Source: Chloroflexota bacterium (lineage in GTDB: Bacteria; Chloroflexota; Limnocylindria; QHBO01). From it: a DNA stretch of 21,151 nucleotides. How positions within the stretch are numbered: the stretch's first letter is position 1; each line of letters starts with the position of its first letter. The notes under the pieces are model-generated. The model ran no database searches. It worked only from the letters and a program-made list of their open reading frames with translations, and was not told the DNA's origin. The stretch spans positions 1 through 21,151 of the forward strand of contig JAPSGM010000002.1 in the NCBI GenBank assembly GCA_031177555.1, written 5' to 3'. A program made the translations under genes and the position numbers. Below, one piece after another: positions 5,213-13,020 of the stretch.

Positions 5213-7924
5213 GTGGGCGCCGGCCGCGTCCTGCTGCCGTGCGCCCTGGCGGGGACCGCCGTCGGGATCCTGGGCCAGGACGCCGGGACGCAGGCCGTCC
5301 AGCTGGTTCCGCCGCTGGCGGTTGGCGGCGCCGTCCTGCTCTCCGGCGCGGCGGTAATCCGGCGGAGGCTGCCGTTCGCCGCCGGCATGCTCCTGCTGGC
5401 CGCCGCCGCCGGAGCGTGGCGCGGCGGGGCGACGACCCTGCCCATCGGCCCCGATTCCGTGTCGGGCATGATCGGCGAGGGCCGGCTCTCCGTCAGCGGC
5501 CGCGTGGCGGAGGAGCCGCGGCCGCGTGGCGAGCGGCAGCAGCTGGTCCTGGACGACCTCGTCCTGGCGGCGCAGGGCAGCGAGCCCCGCCAGGTTCGTG
5601 GCCGCCTGCTGACCTGGCTGCCGCGCGCGGTGACCGCATCGGCCGGCAATCGACTCTCGTTCGAGGGCGAGCTCGAGACGCCGCGCGACTTCGAGGGATT
5701 CGCGTACCGCGAATACCTCGCGCGCCAGGGCATCGGCGCCGTCTCGAGCGCCTTCCGCGCCGAGGCGGTCGCCGGCAGCGGCGGGCCCCTGGCCGACCCG
5801 CTGAGCGGCCTGCGCGGCACCCTGCTCCGCGGGCTGAACGCCGTGGTCCCCGAGCCCGAGGCGGCCCTGGGCGCGGGCATCCTACTGGGCGTTCGGGCAG
5901 GCATCGCGCCGGAGGTATCGGATGCGTTCGCCACGGCCGGGCTGACGCACGTTGTGGCGATCTCGGGCTGGAACATCGCCATCGTGGCCGCGCTGGCGGG
6001 CGGGATGACCCGTCCGCTGCTCCGCCTGCGCGGCGGCCGTTGGCTGGCGGTCGGGACCGCCTGCCTGGCGGTGACCGGCTACGTGCTGCTCACCGGCGCG
6101 TCTCCGTCGGTCATGCGCGCCGCGCTGATGGCCGGAGCCCTGGTGCTGGCCCGTCTGGGCGGCTCCCGGGCCCACGCCGTCGGGGCCCTTATGGCCGCCG
6201 CGCTGGTCATGCTGCTGGCCGCGCCGCCGGTCCTGTGGGACGTGGGGTTCCAGCTGTCGGCGCTCGCGACCGCGGGCCTGATCTGGTTCGCCGGCGGCCT
6301 GGAGCGCCTGTTCGGGCGGTGGCCGGCGCTGGTCCGCGAGCCGGTGGCCCTCACCCTCGCCGCGCAGCTCACCACCCTGCCGGTGATCCTGGTCAACTTC
6401 GAGCGCCTCTCGCTGGTGTCCCCGGCGGCGAATGTCCTGGTCATGCCGCTCGTGCCGGTGGTGATGGCGTGCGGCGCCGCGGCCGCCGTCGCCGGCGCGC
6501 TCGGCGAGGCCCTGCGCATTGCCGGGCTGACCGATGCACTGGCCTGGGCGGCCGGCGGCGCCGCCTGGCTCTACCTGCGCCTGATGATCCTGTCCGGCCA
6601 GCTCGCGGCGAGCGTCCCGCTGGCCGCGTTGGACACGTCGGTCCCGGCCTGGACGGTTGCCGCCTGGTACCCGATGCTGCTGCTGGCCCACCGCCGCCTG
6701 CCGGCCGGCGCGCAGCCGGCCGACCTGCCGGTGCCCGGGCTGGGCCGCGTCGCGCGCCCGCTCCCGGTGGGGGTCGCCACGCTCGCCGTGCTGGCGGCGC
6801 TGACCATCGCCTCGCGCCCCGACGGGCGGCTGCATCTCCTCATGCTCGACGTGGGGCAGGGCGACGCCATCCTGGTGCGTGCGCCGTCGGGGGCCACGCT
6901 GCTGATCGACGGCGGGCCCGACCCGGACCTGGCGGCGCGCCGGCTGGGGGAGGCGCTGCCCTTCTGGCAGCGGGAGATCGACGTCGTGCTGCTGACCCAC
7001 CCGCACGAGGACCACGTGGCAGGCCTGGTACCCGCCCTGGAGCGCTTCCGGGTCGGGCTCGTGCTGGAGCCCGGCCGCCCCTACGATAACCCGACCTACC
7101 CGCGCTTCCTGGCCCTGGCCGCCGCGGAGGGCGGCCACTTCGAGCTGGCACGCGCCGGGATGCGCGTCCCGCTCGGCCCTGACACGGTCCTCACCATCCT
7201 GTTCCCGACCGATGCCGACGCGTCCGCACCGCTGCCCGACGGCGACATCAACAACGCCTCGGTCGTGGCGCTCCTGGAGCGCGGCGGCTTCCGGGCCCTT
7301 CTGACCGGCGACGCCGAGGCGCCGGTGGAGCGGCTGCTGCTCGAGCGCGGCGTCCTGGAGCCGGTGGACGTGCTGAAGGTGGGCCACCACGGCTCCGACT
7401 CCTCCACCGGGCCGCAGCTGCTGGCGGCGCTGCGGCCGCGCCTGGCGCTGATCTCGACCGGGATGGGCAACGAGTACGGGCACCCGCACGCCGTCACTCT
7501 CGACCACCTGGCCGAAATCCCGGGTTTGCAGGTGCTGCGCAGCGATCGCGACGGCAGCATCGAGATCGTCGTCGACGGGAAGGAGATCGCCGTCGAGCGC
7601 CGGGGACCGGCGGATGCGGGTAGCATCGGTCCATGGCCGTCCCCACTCGCGAGCGCGCGGAGGAGCTTCTCGCCTCGTACGCGCTGCCGGACGGGATCAT
7701 CCGCCATTCGCGCGGCGTGGCCAGCGTCGCGGCGGAGGCCGCGCGGCTGGTGCAGGGGGCCGGCGTGCCGGTGGACGTGGGCCTCGTCGAGGTCGCCGCC
7801 CTCCTGCACGACGTCGACAAGCCCGAGACCCGTCGTTCGGGCATCCATGGGGTCGTGGGCGCCGCCTGGATGGTGGACGCCGGCCACGAGGAGCTGGCCG
7901 TCCCGATCGCCTCCCACCCGGTGA
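5213..7924 (+). CDS. comEC: ComEC/Rec2 DNA-uptake channel, with an aberrant C-terminal tail
   Basis: A polytopic membrane protein that passes single-stranded DNA into the cytoplasm. Hydrophobic segments and an OB-like DUF4131 region come first (about 1-200). The Competence domain follows, with GLTHVVAISGWNIAIV near residue 245 and many membrane spans. A metallo-beta-lactamase domain starts at LMLDVGQGDAILV (near 542), with THPHEDHVAGL near 595 and VGHHGSD. GTG 5213 is the first possible start after the comEA stop in this frame. Family similarity ends near DGSIEIVVDG (residue about 790). The frame then runs about 97 codons into the HD-domain gene, and those residues look like a shadow of it. 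A TAG lies one frame off at 7621-7623, so a lost stop or one-base indel is possible. Confidence 0.93.
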   Translation: MGAGRVLLPCALAGTAVGILGQDAGTQAVQLVPPLAVGGAVLLSGAAVIRRRLPFAAGMLLLAAAAGAWRGGATTLPIGPDSVSGMIGEGRLSVSGRVAEEPRPRGERQQLVLDDLVLAAQGSEPRQVRGRLLTWLPRAVTASAGNRLSFEGELETPRDFEGFAYREYLARQGIGAVSSAFRAEAVAGSGGPLADPLSGLRGTLLRGLNAVVPEPEAALGAGILLGVRAGIAPEVSDAFATAGLTHVVAISGWNIAIVAALAGGMTRPLLRLRGGRWLAVGTACLAVTGYVLLTGASPSVMRAALMAGALVLARLGGSRAHAVGALMAAALVMLLAAPPVLWDVGFQLSALATAGLIWFAGGLERLFGRWPALVREPVALTLAAQLTTLPVILVNFERLSLVSPAANVLVMPLVPVVMACGAAAAVAGALGEALRIAGLTDALAWAAGGAAWLYLRLMILSGQLAASVPLAALDTSVPAWTVAAWYPMLLLAHRRLPAGAQPADLPVPGLGRVARPLPVGVATLAVLAALTIASRPDGRLHLLMLDVGQGDAILVRAPSGATLLIDGGPDPDLAARRLGEALPFWQREIDVVLLTHPHEDHVAGLVPALERFRVGLVLEPGRPYDNPTYPRFLALAAAEGGHFELARAGMRVPLGPDTVLTILFPTDADASAPLPDGDINNASVVALLERGGFRALLTGDAEAPVERLLLERGVLEPVDVLKVGHHGSDSSTGPQLLAALRPRLALISTGMGNEYGHPHAVTLDHLAEIPGLQVLRSDRDGSIEIVVDGKEIAVERRGPADAGSIGPWPSPLASARRSFSPRTRCRTGSSAIRAAWPASRRRPRGWCRGPACRWTWASSRSPPSCTTSTSPRPVVRASMGSWAPPGWWTPATRSWPSRSPPTR
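7621..7632 (+). promoter_or_regulatory. Possible leaderless promoter of the HD-domain gene
   Basis: TAGCAT (7621-7626) is followed by six bases and then ATG 7633, so transcription starting about 7 bases after the -10 would begin at the start codon. No ribosome-binding site precedes that ATG. The same TAGCAT-N6-ATG arrangement occurs before the UbiA-type gene at 19765. No -35 is evident. Confidence 0.4.
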
Positions 7925-8193
7925 CGGCGCTGCTCGACGAGGAGCGCTACCCGCGTGGGTGGCCGTCGGTGGCGCTGTCGGTCGCCGATCGGCACGTGGC
8001 GCAGGAGTTCCTCACCACCGACGAGCGCATCGACGACATGGCGCTGCGGCATCCCGAGTACCGCGAGCAGCTCGAGCTGGCGCGCCGCGCTGCCCACGCG
8101 CTCGAGGCGGAGCTGGCCGAGGTGGCCGGGCTGCCGGTGGACGGCCTGGTGGCGCGTCTGCGCGCGGCCTGGGAGGCGGGCGTGCCCGCGTGA
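7633..8193 (+). CDS. HD-domain phosphohydrolase (YqeK-like)
   Basis: A 186-residue cytoplasmic metal-dependent phosphohydrolase. The HD-superfamily ligands are all present: H25 in IRHSRGVA, HD at 59-60 in LLHDVDK, H72 in GIHG, H95 in ASHPV and D119 in SVADRHV. YqeK proteins, which cleave diadenosine tetraphosphate, are close in size and motif and often lie near nadD/rsfS. Here the gene lies between comEC and holA, and its substrate is not shown by sequence. ATG 7633 has no clear Shine-Dalgarno but sits 6 bases after a TAGCAT -10-like element. The first 292 bases overlap the read-through tail of comEC in another frame, and coding quality strongly favours this frame. The stop overlaps the holA GTG. 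Confidence 0.85.
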   Translation: MAVPTRERAEELLASYALPDGIIRHSRGVASVAAEAARLVQGAGVPVDVGLVEVAALLHDVDKPETRRSGIHGVVGAAWMVDAGHEELAVPIASHPVTALLDEERYPRGWPSVALSVADRHVAQEFLTTDERIDDMALRHPEYREQLELARRAAHALEAELAEVAGLPVDGLVARLRAAWEAGVPA

Positions 8194-9272
8194 GCGCCTC
8201 GCTGCTGCTGGCGCACGGCGACGACGGCTTCCAGCTCGATCAGGTCGTGCGCGCCTTCGCCCAGCGCATCGGGGCCGATGAGCGGGTGGAGATCGTGCCG
8301 GCCGGATCGCCCGACGAGGCGGCCATCGAGCGGGCCGGCGTGGAGGCCGGCACCGTCGGCCTGTTCGGGTCGCACCTTGCCGTGTTGCGGCAGCCGCTGC
8401 GCGCCGCCGGGCGCTCGGCCGCGGCGACCGAGCGGCTGCTGGGCCTGGTCGAGCGACTGCCCGACGGGGCGGCGTTGGCCCTGGTCGACGTGCGGTCCAG
8501 CCGCGACGCCGCGAGGCCGCCGGCCCTGCTCGCCAGGCTGGAGAGCGCCGTCGTCACCCGCGGCGGCGCGGTGGAGCAGCGCAACGCTCCTCGGCGCGCC
8601 GAGCTGCAGGCCTGGGTGCGGCGGCATGCCGAGGCGCTCGGCGTCCGGATCGAGCCACGCGCCGCGGCCGCCCTGGCCGATCGGGTCGGCGGGGCGGTGG
8701 TCGAGACGGACGTGGAGCGTGGCGACCAGACGCGGCTGGCCGACGGCGAGCTGCGCAAGCTGGCCACCTACGCCGGCGATCGGCCCATCGCCATCAGCGA
8801 CGTGGAGGTGCTCGTGGCCGACGCACGTCCCGCCAGCCTGTACGCCATCACCAACGCGGTCGACCGCCGGGACGCGACGGCGGCGGCGCGGGCCCTGGAT
8901 CGGGCACTGGCCGAGGGCCAGCCGGTGCTGCGCATCACCGCGGCGCTGGCCGGCCGCATCTCGGACCTGCTGGTGGTGCGCGACCTCGTCAGCCGCAGGG
9001 CGTCGCCGCAGGAGATCGCCCGGCGCGCGGCGCGCGGCAACGCGCGCATGGCCGAGCGGCTCGTCGAGGCCACCGCTCGCTATCGGGGCCACGAGCTGGA
9101 GGCGATGCTGCGCGGCCTGTTCGAGGCCGACCTGGCGATCAAGACGAACGCCCTGGCGCCGGAGGCGGCGGTATCGGCCTGGATCGGCGAGTTCCTGATC
9201 GGGACGCCGCGCGAGGCGGCGACGAAGCGGCAGGCGGCCGCAGCCGGCCGCCAGGCGGCGGCGCGGCGCTAG
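8190..9272 (+). CDS. holA: DNA polymerase III subunit delta
   Basis: A 360-residue protein with the layout of the clamp-loader delta subunit, which opens the beta sliding clamp. LLLAHGDDGFQLDQVVRAF at the N terminus matches the family opening (Y/H-G-x-[DE]-x-[YF]-L/Q). The middle has LADGELRKLATYAG, matching the conserved L--EL-KL--Y. The C-terminal collar region has LYAITNAVDRRDATAAARALD. The last about 20 residues are Ala/Arg/Gln-rich. The start is GTG 8190, overlapping the HD gene stop (GTGA); GGGAGG at 8171-8176 is a distant 13 bases upstream. The comEA-comEC-holA order is widely conserved. The rpsT gene often found next is absent. Its TAG is shared with the convergent gene's stop through CTAG (9269-9272). 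Confidence 0.87.
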   Translation: MSASLLLAHGDDGFQLDQVVRAFAQRIGADERVEIVPAGSPDEAAIERAGVEAGTVGLFGSHLAVLRQPLRAAGRSAAATERLLGLVERLPDGAALALVDVRSSRDAARPPALLARLESAVVTRGGAVEQRNAPRRAELQAWVRRHAEALGVRIEPRAAAALADRVGGAVVETDVERGDQTRLADGELRKLATYAGDRPIAISDVEVLVADARPASLYAITNAVDRRDATAAARALDRALAEGQPVLRITAALAGRISDLLVVRDLVSRRASPQEIARRAARGNARMAERLVEATARYRGHELEAMLRGLFEADLAIKTNALAPEAAVSAWIGEFLIGTPREAATKRQAAAAGRQAAARR

Positions 9273-9541
9273 GCGGCGCCGGCGCGCAGGACGCGGTCGC
9301 TCTCGATGGCGAAGGTGCAGCGGGCCTCGGCGAGGCCCAGGATGCCGATCAGCTGCTGGTCGACGTAGAGCTGGCGACACGGCACGCACAGCGCCCCGGG
9401 GATGGCGAAGAAGAGGCGCTCATCGGCCAGCGGGTCGCGGAAGGCGGTGTCGAACACGCTGGTCAGGAGCGCGCCACCGCAGAAACGGCAGGTCTCCAGC
9501 GCGCGTACCGGCTCGGTGCCCTGGGTCATGGCGCCGAGCAT
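9269..9541 (-). CDS. YgiT-like zinc-finger protein
   Basis: A 90-residue protein with two CxxC pairs, CRFCGG and CVPC, about 33 residues apart. The second pair sits in IPGALCVPCRQLYVD. This resembles the YgiT/MqsA-type zinc-binding domain (CxxCG ... IPG...C..CG..Y). No helix-turn-helix domain or toxin partner is present, so an antitoxin role is not supported. The start is uncertain: ATG 9541 has a weak GGTGG five bases upstream; GTG 9550 has GAGG ten bases upstream; ATG 9529 overlaps the TGA of a 9-codon upstream ORF (9526-9555). It follows rsfS on the same strand across a structured 60-base gap and converges on holA. Confidence 0.65.
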   Translation of the reverse strand: MLGAMTQGTEPVRALETCRFCGGALLTSVFDTAFRDPLADERLFFAIPGALCVPCRQLYVDQQLIGILGLAEARCTFAIESDRVLRAGAA

Positions 9542-9548
9542 GGGAGCC

Positions 9549-9607
9549 ACCGCATCGGTGCCTCAATAGGATGACCGGCGCAGGCGGTCCTAGTACCGAT
9601 GCGGTAC
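9549..9607 (-). repeat. Inverted repeat/hairpin between rsfS and the zinc-finger gene
   Basis: ACCGCATCGGT (9549-9559) is the exact inverse complement of ACCGATGCGGT (9595-9605), giving an 11-bp stem. Inside it, GACCG/CGGTC forms a second stem. The right arm also lies in its own palindrome, GTACCG-ATG-CGGTAC (9593-9607). On the transcribed strand the structure follows the rsfS stop and reaches the GTG 9550 start candidate, so it may act as a 3' end structure for rsfS, an operator or a translation-controlling leader. Confidence 0.55.
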
Positions 9608-9612
9608 CCGGG

Positions 9613-9987
9613 TCAGACGATACGCACCACCTGGGCGGCCTGGCTCCACAGTCGCTCGAGGCCGTAGTACTCGCGCTCCTCCGGCGCGAACAGGTGCACG
9701 ATGATGCCGCCATAGTCGATCAGCACCCAGCGCGCGCTCGACTGGCCCTCGACCCCCAGCGGACGGATGCCGTCGTCGCGCAGCTCGTCGATGATCGCCT
9801 GGGAGAGGGCCTGCACCTGGCGATCGCTGCGCCCCGAGGCGATCACGAAGTAGTCCGCCATGGTGGTGAGCTCCGCGGTGCGCAGCAGGACGATGTCCGA
9901 TCCCTTCTTGTCCGACGCGATGTCCACGATCCGATGCGCCAGCTCGGTGGCATCGCTCAGGTCGGGTCCGGTTGCCGGTTCGCCCAG
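9613..9987 (-). CDS. rsfS: Ribosomal silencing factor RsfS
   Basis: RsfS binds ribosomal protein uL14 on the 50S subunit and blocks 30S joining, silencing translation in starvation. The conserved core is clear: DKKGSDIVLL, LTTMADYFVIASGRSDRQVQALSQ, GIRPLGVEGQSSARWVLIDYGGIIVHLF and EEREYYGLERLW. The family's first helix (ATELAHRIVDIAS here) lies upstream of the only ordinary start, GTG 9927. In frame, a TAG at 10000-10002 is followed by AGGAGG (9993-9998) and, five bases later, CTG 9987. I therefore infer a CTG start, giving 124 residues; starting at GTG would cut into the first helix. The gene lies downstream of nadD, as in many bacteria. Confidence 0.9.
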   Translation of the reverse strand: MGEPATGPDLSDATELAHRIVDIASDKKGSDIVLLRTAELTTMADYFVIASGRSDRQVQALSQAIIDELRDDGIRPLGVEGQSSARWVLIDYGGIIVHLFAPEEREYYGLERLWSQAAQVVRIV

Positions 9988-10039
9988 GTCGTCCTCCTGC
10001 TACCCGGCCGTGGCGGCGCCTCAACGGCGAGGTCCTGCC

Positions 10040-10752
10040 TCAGCGGCTCGTCGCGCGGCGGTAGAGGCGCCGGTCAGCGATCAGCTCCTCCACGGCCACC
10101 GGCACAAGGTAGCGGATGGCCCGACCGGCCGCCACCCGGCGCCGGATCTCCGACGCGCTGACGCCGAGCGACGGGCCGTCCAGCACATGGATGCGGGACG
10201 CGCTGCTGCCGAACCGCTCCCGCAGCGCCTCGCGGGCGGGGAGCGGCGTACCGGGACGCGGTCCAACGGCCCACTCGACCAGGGAGAGGAGCCGATCGGG
10301 CTCCCGCCACGTGTCGACCTGCGACAGCGAGTCGGCGGCCATGAGCAGGAAGAGCCGGCTGCCGCGGTACATCGTCAGCAGCTCGCTGACGCTGTCCACC
10401 GTGAACGAGGGGCCGGGCCGCTCCATCTCGATCGGGCACAGCTCGAAGAGGGGGTCACCGGCAACGGCCAGCCGGGTCATGAGCAGCCGGTCGCCGGCCG
10501 AGCTCATCCGCCGGCGGCGCTTGTGCGGGGGCTGCGAGGCCGGCATGAACAGGACGCGGTCCAGCTCCAGCGCGTCGGCGGCGAGGGTCGCCAGCCACAG
10601 GTGGCCGACGTGCGGCGGGTCGAAGGTGCCGCCCAGGACGCCGATGCGCTCGGCGGCGCCGGCGTCCCGCCGGCGCTCCACCGCCGGCGCGGGTTCCGCC
10701 GAGGGCGTGACCGTGCCCTTCCGGGCGGGACGCGCCAGCAGGGTGGGTCCGC

Positions 10753-10756
<4 letters not shown>
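10040..10756 (-). CDS. nadD: Nicotinate-nucleotide adenylyltransferase
   Basis: NadD joins NaMN and ATP to make NaAD in NAD biosynthesis. Visible motifs are RIGVLGGTFDPPHVGHL (residues 37-53), with the nucleotidyltransferase HxGH, PPHKRR (77-82), MAADSLSQVDTW (139-150) and the C-terminal SASEIRRRV (200-208). The first about 36 residues are a low-complexity extension. GTG 10756 overlaps the obgE stop as GTGA, a pattern also used by holA. ATG 10771 in the same frame would overlap obgE by 19 bases and is the alternative. Neither has a strong Shine-Dalgarno, so coupling to obgE translation is likely. It lies between obgE and rsfS in a common bacterial cluster. Confidence 0.95.
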
Positions 10757-12045
<1,289 letters not shown>

Positions 12046-12054
12046 GCGCGGCCG

Positions 12055-12063
12055 ATGATAGTA
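12055..12063 (-). promoter_or_regulatory. Possible near-leaderless promoter of obgE
   Basis: On the minus strand TACTATCAT contains two -10-like hexamers, TACTAT (12063-12058) and TATCAT (12060-12055), 9-12 bases before ATG 12045. The resulting mRNA would have only a few leader bases, and no Shine-Dalgarno is present. A -35 is not recognisable. The M23 gene ends 52 bases upstream on the same strand, so read-through is also possible. Confidence 0.4.
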
Positions 12064-12097
12064 AACGGCTGCCCCGCGGGCCGATGGCGGCCGAGGG

Positions 12098-12874
12098 TCA
12101 GAGGTATCGGAGCGGGTTGACGTTGACGCCGCCGACCACGACCTCGAAGTGGAGGTGCGGGCCGGTGCAGATGCCCGTGCATCCCACCGCACCGATGCCC
12201 TGGCCGCGCGACACGGCCTGGCCGGCCGAGACCCAGATCGAGCCGAGGTGGTTGTAGGCGGTGCTCATGCCGTTCCCATGGTCGATCGCCACCACGTAGC
12301 CGCCGCCGTTGCCGCGCCACCCGGCCCACGTGACCACGCCGGAATCGGTGGCAAAGGCAGACGTGCCGTACGGCGCCGCGATGTCGAGCGCCGGGTGACC
12401 GGCGTGGAAGTACTGGCTGACGCTGCCACCATCCACCGGCCACAGCAATGACCCGGTGCCGACCACGCGCGCCGGCTGCGCGCTCGGTGGTGCCGGCGCG
12501 GCGGGGTCGGGCGCGGGCGACGGTGGCGCGACGGGGGTCGGCAGGGGCGTGGGGGAAATCGAAGGGATGAACCGCGTGGCGCGACGTGACAGGATGGGAT
12601 CGCCGCCGTCCGGATCCGGCACGAGCTCGAAGGTGGTGCTGCGCGGCTCGCCGGCGTCGCCGGCGGCGGCGCGGGCTGGGGCGACGAACTGGAACGAGAA
12701 CGCCGAGAAGGCTTCGGTGCGCGACGTCGGCCGCTGCGAGGCGTCGCGGCGGAAGGAGGAGACGCCGAGCGCGGCCGTCGAGACGACCAGGCCGACGACC
12801 ACGAGATGCACGAAGCCGCGTGACAGCAGGCGTGGGAGCGTGGTCCGGCGCAGCGACCGTCGCGAGTCGGGCAA
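12098..12874 (-). CDS. M23-family (LytM-type) murein endopeptidase, membrane anchored
   Basis: A 258-residue cell-wall hydrolase. Residues 21-38 form an N-terminal membrane anchor. A proline/alanine/threonine-rich wall-spanning linker leads to the M23 domain, which starts at LLWPVDGGSVSQYFHAGHPALDIA. The zinc ligands are H160 and D164 in HPALD and H242 in PHLHF; H209 in YNHLG and H240 complete the active site. Such enzymes cut peptide cross-bridges in peptidoglycan. A complete ligand set suggests it is active. The start is uncertain: TTG 12874 has GGAG about nine bases upstream, while TTG 12922 would add 16 residues but has no spaced ribosome-binding site. It lies downstream of an amidase, forming a wall-remodelling pair. 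Confidence 0.9.
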   Translation of the reverse strand: MPDSRRSLRRTTLPRLLSRGFVHLVVVGLVVSTAALGVSSFRRDASQRPTSRTEAFSAFSFQFVAPARAAAGDAGEPRSTTFELVPDPDGGDPILSRRATRFIPSISPTPLPTPVAPPSPAPDPAAPAPPSAQPARVVGTGSLLWPVDGGSVSQYFHAGHPALDIAAPYGTSAFATDSGVVTWAGWRGNGGGYVVAIDHGNGMSTAYNHLGSIWVSAGQAVSRGQGIGAVGCTGICTGPHLHFEVVVGGVNVNPLRYL

Positions 12875-12973
12875 TACGAATGTCTCCGGGATCGGATGTC
12901 TTCCGCTCGCGACCCCGCTCAACCCCCTGGCCGACGGTGGCAGCAGCGTGCCGGCCCGAGATCGCTGCCGGGG

Positions 12974-13003
12974 ATGCTACCAGCGGCCTTCACGCCGGGT
13001 CAA
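12974..13003 (-). promoter_or_regulatory. Sigma-A-type promoter of the M23 gene
   Basis: On the minus strand TTGACC (13003-12998) and TAGCAT (12979-12974) are separated by 18 bases, and TGG directly before TAGCAT adds an extended -10. It is the best two-box promoter in the window. It lies in the 146-base gap after the amidase stop, and the expected start near 12967 leaves a leader of about 90 bases before TTG 12874. Confidence 0.65.
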
Positions 13004-13020
13004 CCTGGGTCGCGCTCGGC

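Noticed and set aside
12467..12560. Repetitive-looking G/C-rich stretch in the M23 gene as a DNA repeat
   Set aside because: It encodes the Pro/Ala/Thr linker; the repetition comes from codons for low-complexity protein.
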